DNA from: Streptomyces sp. NBC_01288
GTDB lineage: Bacteria > Actinomycetota > Actinomycetes > Streptomycetales > Streptomycetaceae
Assembly (NCBI RefSeq): GCF_035982055.1
Contig: NZ_CP108427.1
Location: 8,555,001 to 8,619,000, forward strand
Length of the DNA stretch: 64,000 nucleotides
Direction: 5' to 3'
Part shown: positions 7,297 through 15,901 of the stretch, one piece after another
Layout: every line of letters begins with the position of its first letter
Numbering within the stretch: the first letter of the stretch is position 1
Program-made: the position numbers and the translations under genes
The notes under the pieces: generated by a model
What the model was told of the DNA's origin: nothing
What the model saw: only the letters and a program-made list of their open reading frames with translations
Database searches by the model: none

Positions 7297-8481
7297 ATGG
7301 ACACGCAGGGAACGCAGGGGCCGAACGAGCGAACCAACGGCACCGGACGACGGGCGCTCCTCGGCGCCGCCGTGCTCGGTGCGGGAGTGGCCGCACTCGG
7401 ACCGGCGGGCGCGGCGAGAGCCGCCGAGGCGACGACGGCCCGCCACGGAGGCGGTGGCCTGAAGGACCTGCCCAAGCCGACGATCGTCGGTCATCGCGGC
7501 ACCAGCGGCTACCGCCCGGAGCACACCTTCGGCTCGTACAACCTGGCCCTCGACCTGGGCGCCGACATCGTCGAGGCCGGTGACCTCGTCCCCACCAAGG
7601 ACGGTCACCTGGTCTGCCGGCACGAGCCGGAGATCGGCGGCACGACGAACGTCGCCGACCACCCCGAGTTCGCCTCGCGCAAGACCACCAAGCTGCTCGA
7701 CGGCGTCTCCACGACCGGCTGGTTCACCGAGGACTTCACGCTCGCCGAGCTGAAGACCCTGCGCGCGATCGAGCGCATCCCGGTCAACCGCCCGCACAAC
7801 ATGCTCTACAACGGCCGCTGGGAGATCCCCACCTTCGAAGAGGTCCTCAAGTGGCAGGACGAGCAGACCCGCAAGCGCGGCAAGCAGGTCTGGATCTACC
7901 CCGAGATGAAGCACCCCACCTACTTCCGCAAGCGCGGGTTCGAGATGGAGAAGCTGCTCTCGACGATCCTGCGCAAGCACGGCAAGGACCGTAAGAACTC
8001 GCCGGTCCTCATCCAGTCCTTCGAGCCGACCAGCATCGCGAAGATCAACAAGCTCGTCGGCAACCCGCTGGTCGTGCTGCTGTCCGGCACGGGCACCCAG
8101 CCCTTCGACTTCATCGACCAGGGCGACCCGCGCACGGTCGACGACCTGATCACGCCCAAGGGTCTCGCCGAGATCGCGAAGTACGCGGACGGCCTGGGCC
8201 CGACGCTCGACCTGATCATCACGAAGAACGCCGACGGCAGCCTCAACCAGGAGACCACCCTGGTCGCCGACGCGCACAAGGCGGGCCTGATCCTGCACCC
8301 CTACACCATGCGCAACGAGAACCCCTTCCTTCCGCTGGAGTACCGCAAGGGCACGGCCGCGGACGCCTACGGCGACGCGTTCGGCGCCTTCAAGCGGTAC
8401 TTCGCCACCGGCATCGACGGTGTCTTCACCGACAACGCCGACACCGGCCTGCTGGCCCGCGCGGACTTCGTCAACGGCTGA
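7297..8481 (+). CDS. glpQ: Secreted glycerophosphodiester phosphodiesterase
   Basis: 394 residues. It hydrolyses glycerophosphodiesters to an alcohol and glycerol-3-phosphate outside the cell, supplying phosphate and glycerol. The N-terminus has a Tat-like signal (GRRALLGAAVLGAG, then an Ala-rich cleavage site near residue 45). The catalytic domain shows VGHRGTSGYRPEHT (catalytic His, Arg, Glu), TKDGHLVCRHE (second His), WIYPEMK with the metal-binding Glu, VLIQSFEP, and GIDGVFTDNAD near the end. The start at 7297 has a perfect AGGAGG site at 7287-7292; the frame is open upstream but this site decides. The candidate PHO box upstream suggests PhoR-PhoP control. A strong hairpin terminator follows at 8509-8540. 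Confidence 0.93.
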   Translation: MDTQGTQGPNERTNGTGRRALLGAAVLGAGVAALGPAGAARAAEATTARHGGGGLKDLPKPTIVGHRGTSGYRPEHTFGSYNLALDLGADIVEAGDLVPTKDGHLVCRHEPEIGGTTNVADHPEFASRKTTKLLDGVSTTGWFTEDFTLAELKTLRAIERIPVNRPHNMLYNGRWEIPTFEEVLKWQDEQTRKRGKQVWIYPEMKHPTYFRKRGFEMEKLLSTILRKHGKDRKNSPVLIQSFEPTSIAKINKLVGNPLVVLLSGTGTQPFDFIDQGDPRTVDDLITPKGLAEIAKYADGLGPTLDLIITKNADGSLNQETTLVADAHKAGLILHPYTMRNENPFLPLEYRKGTAADAYGDAFGAFKRYFATGIDGVFTDNADTGLLARADFVNG

Positions 8482-8508
8482 CCCCGCCGCCCCGTTGGAG
8501 TGACAGAC

Positions 8509-8540
8509 GGCCGCCCCGGCAACCTCGCGCCGGGGCGGCC
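8509..8540 (+). terminator. 12-bp perfect hairpin after glpQ
   Basis: Arms GGCCGCCCCGGC (8509-8520) and GCCGGGGCGGCC (8529-8540), 8-nt loop. It lies 28 nt after the glpQ stop and only 5-14 nt before the possible starts of the next gene, which leaves almost no room for a promoter or leader downstream of it. Confidence 0.85.
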
Positions 8541-8554
8541 GCGTCGTGCCGCAT

Positions 8555-9061
8555 ATGACGCACCAACTTGTCGCCACCTTGCGCCCCTTGCTCGCCGCAG
8601 AAGCCTCGGCCGAGGCATATGCCTCCGGAACCGAGCCCGGCGACCTCGAACAGGCCGTCTGGCTCCGCCTCCTGGAGCGCCTCGACGCCTCCGGCCCTCC
8701 GGTCGACCCCCAGCGCTGGCTCCGCCGCGCGGTCCGCTCGGAGGCCCAGCGCAGCCGCCGTACCGCTCGCCTCGAACAGTCGTACGGCGACGAGCCCGTC
8801 GACGACAGCGACCGCGGCCCCGAGCAGGCCGCGCTCACGGCTGCGCGGCATCGCGCGCTGCATGACGCGGTGAGCCGATTGCCGGGCCGTTGCCCGCGGC
8901 TGATGGAGGCGCTGCTGTCGCCCAAGGACCTCACCTACCGCGAGATCGCGGGGGAGTTGGGTATCTCACAGGGCAGTCTCGGCCCGGAACGTTCCAGATG
9001 TCTGGGATGTCTTCGGCGATTGCTGGCGCCGGAGGTTGCGGCCCACGAAGCACGGGGATAG
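8555..9061 (+). CDS. ECF-like RNA polymerase sigma factor
   Basis: 168 residues from the ATG at 8555 (171 from the GTG at 8546; neither has a Shine-Dalgarno). The N-terminal half resembles sigma region 2: a helical AEASAEAYASG stretch, EQAVWLRLLERL, then PQRWLRRAVRSEAQRSRR, the part of region 2 that usually recognises the -10 element. The C-terminal half is a region 4 helix-turn-helix with YREIAGELGISQGSLGPERSRCLGCLRRLL. No anti-sigma factor is next to it. The gene begins right behind the glpQ terminator, so its promoter must overlap the end of glpQ or the hairpin. Predicted role: transcription of a small, unknown regulon. Confidence 0.82.
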   Translation: MTHQLVATLRPLLAAEASAEAYASGTEPGDLEQAVWLRLLERLDASGPPVDPQRWLRRAVRSEAQRSRRTARLEQSYGDEPVDDSDRGPEQAALTAARHRALHDAVSRLPGRCPRLMEALLSPKDLTYREIAGELGISQGSLGPERSRCLGCLRRLLAPEVAAHEARG

Positions 9062-9107
9062 GAGTGAGGAATCAAGTGGCGATCAGGTGAGCGGGAGGCG
9101 TGCGCAC

Positions 9108-9605
9108 ATGGGCATGAGCGTGACCATCTCGGTGGCGACCGAGCAGGACTCAGAGCAGATCTTCAGGCTGCAGTACCTGTGCTTCCAGAGCGAGGCGGCG
9201 CTGTACGGCAACTACCGCATCGACCCGCTCCTCCAGAGCCTCGACTCGGTCCGGGACGAGGTCGGTTCCGACTGCGTCTTCGTCGCCCGGCTCGGCGAGG
9301 AGGTGGTCGGATCGGTCCGCGGCACGGTGACCGAGGACGGCGCGGCGGCCATCGGCAAACTCTGCGTCCACCCGCGCCTCCAGGGCCACGGCATCGGCGC
9401 CCGCCTCCTCCGCGCGGCAGAGTCGGCCCTCGCCGGGGAGCGCGGAGCCAAGAAGTTCCGCCTCCACACCGGCCACCGCAGCGAGGGCAACCTCCGCCTG
9501 TACCGCCGCGTCGGCTACGAGACCGTAGGCACCTCCCAGGGCGACGACGGCGTACCGATGATCGTCCTGGAGAAGCCGGTGGAGGCGTACGTCGCTACGG
9601 CGTGA
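9108..9605 (+). CDS. GNAT-family N-acetyltransferase
   Basis: 165 residues. A single GNAT fold that would transfer acetyl from acetyl-CoA to an unknown amine. The acetyl-CoA loop is visible as LCVHPRLQGHGIGARLL (R/Q-x-x-G-x-G/A), followed by FRLHTGHRSEGNLRLYRRVGYETVG, the usual motif B with asparagine and tyrosine. The ATG at 9108 follows GGGAGG at 9092-9097; a second ATG at 9114 is possible. Its 3' end overlaps the convergent membrane-protein gene by 11 bp, so the two mRNAs are antisense at their tails. Confidence 0.88.
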   Translation: MGMSVTISVATEQDSEQIFRLQYLCFQSEAALYGNYRIDPLLQSLDSVRDEVGSDCVFVARLGEEVVGSVRGTVTEDGAAAIGKLCVHPRLQGHGIGARLLRAAESALAGERGAKKFRLHTGHRSEGNLRLYRRVGYETVGTSQGDDGVPMIVLEKPVEAYVATA

Positions 9606-10044
9606 CGGTGTCGGACGCCTCGGTCGTACGGTTCTTCCGCAGCCAGTACAGCGCGGACAGCGGCAGCAGCACGGGGATGAAGATGTACCCCGCGCCGTAG
9701 TACGACCAGACCGTCGCGTCCGGGAAGGCCGAACTGTCGATCACGGTCAACGTACCGACGATCAGGACACCCGCGAGTTCGGCGGCGCAGCACGCCTGTG
9801 CCGCCAGGCGGGCCCTTTCGCCGCCGCGGATCAGGGAGTACGTGATGAACCCGTACACCACGCCCGCGACGGCCGACAGGGAGTAGGCGAGCGGGGCCCG
9901 GTCGAACTCGGTGGCGATCTGGTAGACGGAGCGGGAGACCGCGCCGACGACCATCACGCCGTAGAACCAGACGAGCAGCATGCCGGGCCCGCTGATGAGC
10001 CGCTTGGGCCTCTTTTCCACGGTGTTCTCTTCCACGGTGGTCAT
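9595..10044 (-). CDS. Conserved membrane protein, four hydrophobic segments
   Basis: 149 residues, unknown function. A short cytosolic N-terminus (MTTVEENTVEKRPKR) is followed by four predicted membrane helices: GMLLVWFYGVMVVGAVS, YSLSAVAGVVYGFITYSL, AAELAGVLIVGTLTVI, and YGAGYIFIPVLLPLSALYWL. The start ATG lies 1 nt after the stop of the upstream membrane-protein gene (TGA-G-ATG), with GGAAG inside that gene as ribosome binding site, so the two form a coupled operon. It is probably a paired integral-membrane module conserved in Streptomyces; no transporter or enzyme motif is seen. Confidence 0.8.
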   Translation of the reverse strand: MTTVEENTVEKRPKRLISGPGMLLVWFYGVMVVGAVSRSVYQIATEFDRAPLAYSLSAVAGVVYGFITYSLIRGGERARLAAQACCAAELAGVLIVGTLTVIDSSAFPDATVWSYYGAGYIFIPVLLPLSALYWLRKNRTTEASDTVTP

Positions 10045-10045
10045 C

Positions 10046-10405
10046 TCAGCTTCCCCAGATGTCGTAGAGCCGCACTTCGAGCACGGCGAGGACCACACCG
10101 CCGGCCGCGGCCGTGATCGAACCCCAGCGTGTGCGCTCCGTGAGTGACATGAAGCCCGCCGCCGGGACGGACGCGAACGCGCCCAGCAGATACGCCACGA
10201 AGATCACCGTGCCCTGCTCCGCCTTCTCGCCGCGCGCCAACTGCACGATGCCGACCACCAGTTGGACCGTGGCCAGCAGGGTGACGACGGCCATGCCGAT
10301 GAAGTGCCAGTCCTTGGTCGGCTGATCACGGTAGGCCGCCCACCCGCACCAGGCGGCGAGCAGCAGCGCGGCGACACCGGTCACCAGCGTCAGGGCATCA
10401 AGCAT
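10046..10405 (-). CDS. Small conserved membrane protein (first gene of pair)
   Basis: 119 residues with four hydrophobic stretches: LTLVTGVAALLLAAWCGWAA, FIGMAVVTLLATVQLVVGIV, VIFVAYLLGAFASVPAAGFM and SITAAAGGVVLAVLEVRLY. Function is unknown. It shares a 50-bp divergent promoter region with the HAD phosphatase and is followed 1 nt later by a second membrane protein, to which it is translationally coupled. The two together could form a small membrane complex; this is inference from gene order only. Confidence 0.8.
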   Translation of the reverse strand: MLDALTLVTGVAALLLAAWCGWAAYRDQPTKDWHFIGMAVVTLLATVQLVVGIVQLARGEKAEQGTVIFVAYLLGAFASVPAAGFMSLTERTRWGSITAAAGGVVLAVLEVRLYDIWGS

Positions 10406-10455
10406 GCAGTGACCCTATTACGGGCCAAAAGGCAGGTGACCGTAGGGTCGGGGAC

Positions 10456-11106
10456 ATGAAGATCCACGCTGAGGCCCTCCTGTTCGACAACGACGGCACG
10501 CTCGTCTCCTCCCTCGAATCCGTGCGCCGGTGCTGGACCCGGTGGGCGGAGGAGTTCGGGATCACGGCCGAGGACTTCGCCCGGGTCGAGCTGCACGGGC
10601 GGACCGCCGTGGCGATAGCCGCCGACCTGCTGCCCGCCGACGTCGTCCCGGCCGCGGTCGCGCGGATCGAGGCGCTGGAGGTGGAGGACGTGCCCAATGG
10701 GGGTGCCGTTCCGCTGCCCGGCACCCGGGACTTCCTCGACTCGCTGCCCGCCGACCGCTGGGCCGTCGTCACCTCCGCCACCCGGCGCCTCGCCGAGGCC
10801 CGGCTCGCGTACGCCGGCATCCTCCCCAAGACCCTCGTGGTCGCCGAGGACGTCACGCGCGGCAAGCCCGACCCCGAGCCCTACCTGCTCGCCGCACGCC
10901 AGTTGGGCGTCGACCCGGCCCGCTGTGTCGTCTTCGAGGACGCACCGGCGGGCCTCCAGGCGGGCCGCGCGGCCGGGATGATCACCGTGGCATTGGCCAC
11001 AACCCACGAGGCCCACGAGCTCGACGCCGACCTTGTTGTGAGTGACCTGTCAGCCCTGTCCGCCCTGGTCAGTGACGGGGGAGTCGAGATCTCCGTACGC
11101 GGCTGA
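10456..11106 (+). CDS. HAD-superfamily phosphatase (sugar-phosphatase type)
   Basis: 216 residues. A cytosolic phosphohydrolase of HAD subfamily IA. Motif I is FDNDGTL (nucleophile and acid Asp), motif II is TSAT, motif III is the Lys in RGKPDPEPY and motif IV is VFEDAPAG. The cap-domain position after motif I and the KPDPEPYLLAA segment resemble 2-deoxyglucose-6-phosphatase and other sugar-phosphate phosphatases, but the substrate is not determined. There is no Shine-Dalgarno; TAGGGT at 10443-10448 ends 7 nt before the ATG, so the mRNA is probably leaderless. A hairpin terminator follows at 11116-11142. Confidence 0.9.
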   Translation: MKIHAEALLFDNDGTLVSSLESVRRCWTRWAEEFGITAEDFARVELHGRTAVAIAADLLPADVVPAAVARIEALEVEDVPNGGAVPLPGTRDFLDSLPADRWAVVTSATRRLAEARLAYAGILPKTLVVAEDVTRGKPDPEPYLLAARQLGVDPARCVVFEDAPAGLQAGRAAGMITVALATTHEAHELDADLVVSDLSALSALVSDGGVEISVRG

Positions 11107-11115
11107 CGGGCGTCC

Positions 11116-11142
11116 GCCGCTGTCCGGGATGCGGACAGCGGC
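11116..11142 (+). terminator. 11-bp hairpin after the HAD gene
   Basis: Arms GCCGCTGTCCG (11116-11126) and CGGACAGCGGC (11132-11142) around GGATG, followed by CCTTTGTC. It separates the phosphatase gene from the met locus. Confidence 0.75.
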
Positions 11143-11178
11143 CCTTTGTCAGGACCGTACGTCTGCTTTACTGATTCC

Positions 11179-11265
11179 ATGACCACGACGAGCAGCCGCA
11201 CCCTTGCGACCGAGGCGACCCTGACGCCCGGTGCTCGTTGTATGTGTCGAATGTGCGCCTTCTAG
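11179..11265 (+). CDS. Candidate regulatory leader peptide of the met operon
   Basis: A 28-codon frame, ATG at 11179 to TAG at 11263-11265, beginning MTTTSSRTLATE and ending ARCMCRMCAF. The last nine codons contain three Cys and two Met codons, a strong bias compared with any protein here. It lies about 175 nt before metN, the ATP-binding gene of a methionine importer. A TTGTCA hexamer (11146-11151) and TTTACT/TACTGA (11167-11174) could form a promoter that puts the start of transcription at or next to the ATG. The composition fits a leader whose ribosome stalls when Met- or Cys-tRNA is scarce. The frame and codons are seen; regulation is inferred. Confidence 0.5.
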   Translation: MTTTSSRTLATEATLTPGARCMCRMCAF

Positions 11266-11439
11266 AGGGCCCCCGCACCACCCCCGGGCTTCGCGCCCCG
11301 AGCCTCGCGCCCCGAAGCGAGCCGCCGTGGCATGTCCGTGCGTCGCATCTCGTACGTGACTGACGCCGCCCCGCGCACATTTCCCCCCTCGTACCCAGGG
11401 CACACCCACGCCCGCGTACCCGACAGTCATGGAACCCCA
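11266..11439 (+). promoter_or_regulatory. Long untranslated leader before metN
   Basis: 174 nt between the leader-peptide stop and metN. It contains a direct repeat TCGCGCCCCGA (11291-11301 and 11305-11315) and a GCTTCG/CGAAGC inverted repeat around it, which can form alternative hairpins. Just before metN, ATG GAA CCC CAG TGA (11429-11443) is a four-codon frame whose stop overlaps the metN GTG. I do not recognise a SAM riboswitch core here. Confidence 0.45.
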
Positions 11440-12470
<1,031 letters not shown>

Positions 12471-12474
<4 letters not shown>

Positions 12475-13196
12475 CCTGGTCCGAGATGCAGCCGCTGCTG
12501 TCCCAGGCGTGTTGGGACACGCTGTACATGGTCGGCTGGTCCACGGTCATCGCCGTCGTCGGCGGACTCCCGCTCGGCATCCTGCTCGTCCTGACCGACC
12601 GCGGCGGACTGCTCCAGAACGTCGCCGCGAACAAGGTCATCGGGCAGATCGTGAACGTCGCCCGCTCGCTGCCGTTCATCATCCTCATGGTCGCGCTGAT
12701 GAACTTCACCCGGACCATCACCGGCACGACCATCGGCCGCGAGGCCGCCATCGTGCCGCTCGCGATCGGGGCAATCCCCTTCTTCGCACGGCTCGTTGAG
12801 ACGGCTGTCCGGGAAGTGGACGGCGGGCTCGTCGAGGCCGTGCAGTCGATGGGCGGCAACACGTGGACCGTCGTACGCAAGGTCCTCGTACCGGAGTCCC
12901 TGCCCTCGCTGATCTCCAGCACCACGACCACGATCGTCGCGCTCATCGGCTACTCCGCCATGGCCGGCACGGTCGGCGCCGGAGGCCTGGGCGACATCGC
13001 CATCCGCTACGGCTACCAGCGCTTCGAGACCCAGCTGATGTGGATCACCGTGGCGATCCTCGCGGTCGTCATCTCCCTCATCCAGTTCGCCGGCGACTAC
13101 GCGGCCCGCTCGCTGCACCGGCGCGGCGGGCAGTCCGGTGCCGCGCCCAGGCTCCGGCTGCTCAAGGCGTCCACCGCGACGAGCGAGACCGTCTGA
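12471..13196 (+). CDS. metI: Methionine ABC importer, permease
   Basis: 241 residues with five to six membrane helices, a usual MetI architecture. The start GTG overlaps the metN stop; GAAGGAAGG lies 7-15 nt upstream inside metN. The cytosolic coupling loop is seen as EAVQSMGGNTWTVVRKVLVPESLP (the EAA-type motif that contacts MetN). Helix segments such as LPFIILMVALMNF and LIGYSAMAGTVGAGGLGDIAIRYGYQRF are family hallmarks. It forms the transmembrane pore for L-methionine, and possibly D-methionine or methionine derivatives. The C-terminus extends about 20 residues with basic character beyond the last helix. Confidence 0.95.
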
Positions 13197-13286
13197 GCCG
13201 GAGCGCTTGGCCCACCCCCCCATAGCTCCCCGCACCACCCATCGCGGGGTCGTACCACGCGACACCCTTCAGGAAAGGCACTTTTC

Positions 13287-14123
13287 GTGCGTAACACCGC
13301 AAAGCTCACCACCGCCGTCCTCGCCGCCGGAGCCCTCACCTTCGGGCTCTCCGCCTGCGGCTCGGACAAGGGTTCCTCCTCGGCCTCCTCCGACTACAGC
13401 GGACCGCTGGTCGTCGCCGCGAGCCCGACCCCGCACGCCGAGATCCTCGACTACGTCAAGGACCACCTGGCGAAGAAGGCCGGACTCGACCTGGAGGTCA
13501 AGGAGTTCACCGACTACGTCACGCCGAACACGGCGACGGAGGACGGCTCGGTGGGCGCCAACTACTTCCAGAACCAGCCGTACCTGGACGACTTCAACAA
13601 GAAGAACGGCACCCACATCGTGCCCGTCGTCACGGTCCACCTGGAGCCGCTCGGCCTCTACTCCCACAAGGTCAAGAGCGCCGAGGCCCTCAAGAGCGGC
13701 GCGACCGTCGCCGTCCCGAACGACAGCGTCAACGAGGCCCGCGCCCTCAAGCTGCTCGCGGCGAACGGGCTGATCACCCTCAAGTCCGGTGTGGGCAACG
13801 AGGCGACCCCCGCGGACATCACCAAGAACCCGAAGAAGCTCAAGTTCAAGGAACTGGAGGCGGCCCAGACCCCGCGCTCCCTGGACGACGTCGACGCGGC
13901 CGTCATCAACGGCAACTACGCGATCTCCTCGGGCCTGAAGCCCGCCAAGGACGCCCTGATCCTGGAGTCGGCGAAGAACAACCCGTACGGCAACTTCCTC
14001 GCCGTGAAGAAGGGCAACGAGAAGGACCCGCGCGTCAAGAAGCTCGCGAAGCTGCTCACTTCGCCCGAGGTGAAGAAGTTCATCGAGAGCAAGTACGCCG
14101 GTTCCGTCATTCCGTCCTTCTGA
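13287..14123 (+). CDS. metQ: Methionine-binding lipoprotein (first copy)
   Basis: 278 residues. The lipoprotein signal ends with lipobox LSAC (Cys about residue 24), so the mature protein is anchored to the outer face of the membrane and feeds MetNI. NlpA-family blocks are present: LEVKEFTDYVTPNTA, GANYFQNQPYLDDFN, VPNDSVNEARALKLLAANGLI, DAAVINGNYAISSGLKPAKDAL and SPEVKKFIESKY. The GTG start has AGGAAAGG upstream. It is separated from metI by 90 nt with only a weak 6-bp hairpin between, so it is probably co-transcribed. A second, diverged copy follows directly, suggesting two binding specificities for one pore. Confidence 0.95.
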   Translation: MRNTAKLTTAVLAAGALTFGLSACGSDKGSSSASSDYSGPLVVAASPTPHAEILDYVKDHLAKKAGLDLEVKEFTDYVTPNTATEDGSVGANYFQNQPYLDDFNKKNGTHIVPVVTVHLEPLGLYSHKVKSAEALKSGATVAVPNDSVNEARALKLLAANGLITLKSGVGNEATPADITKNPKKLKFKELEAAQTPRSLDDVDAAVINGNYAISSGLKPAKDALILESAKNNPYGNFLAVKKGNEKDPRVKKLAKLLTSPEVKKFIESKYAGSVIPSF

Positions 14124-14145
14124 TCCGACCGTCCTTCTGATCCGA
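14112..14145 (+). repeat. Perfect 17-bp tandem repeat across the first metQ stop
   Basis: CCGTCCTTCTGATCCGA occurs twice with no spacer (14112-14128 and 14129-14145). The first copy contains the last codons and TGA of metQ copy 1; the second repeats them out of context. It looks like a recent slippage duplication in the short gap between the two metQ genes. Confidence 0.9.
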
Positions 14146-14160
14146 ATCGGGGGAATCACC

Positions 14161-15003
14161 ATGCGCAAGAACATCGCCATCACGGCGGCCGGACTCGCCG
14201 TGACCGTCTTCGGCCTCACGGCCTGCGGTTCGGGTTCCGACTCCGGCTCGGGCAAGAGCGGTGGCAAGGCCGACGGCACGCTCGTCGTCGGCGCCACCGC
14301 CGTACCGGCCGGCGAGGTCCTGACGTACATCAAGGACAACCTGGCCGTGAAGGCCGGACTGAAGCTGGAGATCAAGGAGTTCACGGACTACGTCCTGCCG
14401 AACACCGCGCTCCAGGAGGGCTCGCTGGACGCGAACCTCTACCAGAACCAGCCCTTCCTGGACGAGTTCAACAAGTCCAAGAGCACCGACCTGGTCTCGG
14501 TCGTCAAGGCCTACCTGCCGCCGATGGGCGTGTACTCCAAGAAGGTCAAGGACATCGCGAAGCTCGCCGACGGAGCCACCGTCGCCGTGCCGAACGAGAC
14601 CACCAACGAGGGACGCGCCCTCAAACTCCTCGCCGCCAAGGGGCTGATCACCCTCAAGAAGGGCGCGGGCACGGACGCGTCCCCCGCGGACATCACGGCC
14701 AACCCGAAGCACCTGAGGTTCAAGGAGCTGGACCCGGCCCAACTGCCGCGCTCGCTGGACGACTTGGACGTGGCCGTCATCAACAACAACTACGCCCAGG
14801 ACGCGGGCCTCAGCCCCGCCAAGGACGCGATCCTCCTGGAGTCGGCGAAGGACAACCCCTACGCCAACCTCCTGGCCGTCAAACGCGGCAACGAGGACGA
14901 CCCCCGCGTCGAGAAGCTCGCGAAGCTGCTCGTCTCCTCCGACGTGAAGAAGTTCATAGCGGAGAAGTACAAGGGCTCTGTCCTGCCGGTCACTTCCGGC
15001 TGA
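14161..15003 (+). CDS. metQ: Methionine-binding lipoprotein paralogue (second copy)
   Basis: 280 residues, similar along its length to the preceding metQ (shared KEFTDYV, YQNQP, ALKLLAA, SLDD, GLxPAKDA, NPYAN). It has its own lipobox LTAC and a Ser/Gly-rich tether (GSGSDSGSGKSGGK) between the lipid anchor and the folded domain. Differences are spread through the gene, for example NPKHLRF against NPKKLKF, so the duplication is old and both copies are kept. The ATG at 14161 has GGGGGAATC upstream. A strong hairpin (15031-15067) ends the operon. Role: a second binding protein for the same MetNI pore, perhaps for another amino acid form; specificity is unknown. Confidence 0.93.
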   Translation: MRKNIAITAAGLAVTVFGLTACGSGSDSGSGKSGGKADGTLVVGATAVPAGEVLTYIKDNLAVKAGLKLEIKEFTDYVLPNTALQEGSLDANLYQNQPFLDEFNKSKSTDLVSVVKAYLPPMGVYSKKVKDIAKLADGATVAVPNETTNEGRALKLLAAKGLITLKKGAGTDASPADITANPKHLRFKELDPAQLPRSLDDLDVAVINNNYAQDAGLSPAKDAILLESAKDNPYANLLAVKRGNEDDPRVEKLAKLLVSSDVKKFIAEKYKGSVLPVTSG

Positions 15004-15030
15004 CGGGGGCGTATACGGCGTATCACCACG

Positions 15031-15067
15031 CACGGGGTCCACGCCCTCACCATGAGTGGACCCCGTG
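15031..15067 (+). terminator. 12-bp hairpin ending the met operon
   Basis: Arms CACGGGGTCCAC (15031-15042) and GTGGACCCCGTG (15056-15067) with a 13-nt loop, 28 nt after the second metQ stop. Flanking bases extend the pairing imperfectly. Confidence 0.85.
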
Positions 15068-15147
15068 GTGCGGTTCCCCGCTTTCATGCTGCATGCTGGG
15101 CAGTTCAGGTAGGCCCGGAACATTTTCCGAAGGTTACGGAGCGGCGC

Positions 15148-15786
15148 ATGACGAGCACCTTCCCCAACATCTCCATCAGCACGGAGCGGTTGGTGCTCCG
15201 GCCCCTCGACGAGGACGACGTGCCCGCCCTGACCGAGATGATGAACGACGAGCAGGTCGCGGCCTGGACCGACGTCCCCCAGCCGTTCACCGAGGCCGGC
15301 GCCCGTCGGTGGATCACCAACTATGCGCCCGCCGAACGGACTTCGGGGCGCGGCCTCGACCTCGCCGTCACCGAGTTCCTCACCCAACGGCTCGTCGGCG
15401 TCGTCCAGTTGACCAAGACCGACTGGCACATCAGGTCCACCGAGCTGTCGTACGTCATCGCGCCCTGGGCCCGCGGCGAGGGCTACGCCTCCGAGGCGGC
15501 GCTCGCCACCGCCCAATGGCTGTTCGGGGACCAGAAGTTCGAGCGCATCGAGCTGCGCACCGCCGCCGACAACACGGCGTCCCAGCAGGTGGCCCAGAAG
15601 ATCGGCTGCATCAGCGAGGGCGTTCTGCGCAACGCGTGCATAGCGCATGTCCACGCCGACGACGGCACCTGGAGCGACGTCCGTACCGACTTCATCGTGT
15701 GGAGCCTCCTCCCGGAGGACCTGGAGGGCACGGCCGAACAACTCGCGGACATCGACGGTTTCACGTCACTCGCCGACTGGAACTGA
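15148..15786 (+). CDS. GNAT acetyltransferase of the RimJ/RimL type
   Basis: 212 residues. The N-terminus ISTERLVLRPLDEDDVPALTEMMNDEQVAAW and the WHIRSTELSYVIAPWARGEGYASEA segment (acetyl-CoA loop R/G-x-G-x-A) place it with acetyltransferases that modify protein N-termini or amino-sugar/antibiotic amines. IELRTAADNTASQQVAQKIGCISEGVLRN is the typical motif B. The ATG at 15148 has GGAG at 15138-15141. It stands alone between the met terminator and cobL. The substrate is unknown. Confidence 0.9.
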   Translation: MTSTFPNISISTERLVLRPLDEDDVPALTEMMNDEQVAAWTDVPQPFTEAGARRWITNYAPAERTSGRGLDLAVTEFLTQRLVGVVQLTKTDWHIRSTELSYVIAPWARGEGYASEAALATAQWLFGDQKFERIELRTAADNTASQQVAQKIGCISEGVLRNACIAHVHADDGTWSDVRTDFIVWSLLPEDLEGTAEQLADIDGFTSLADWN

Positions 15787-15901
15787 ATCCGGCGGGTACG
15801 GCACAGAGAACACCTCCCAGCCGCACCAGGTACCCTCACGGTGCCCGCGTACGGGCCGATTTCCCCGACGACCTGCGAATTACCCCTGGAGACTGACGAC
15901 G

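Noticed and set aside
11107..11439. SAM riboswitch before metN
   Set aside because: I looked for conserved SAM-I/SAM-IV core sequences by eye and found none. A covariance-model search would be decisive.
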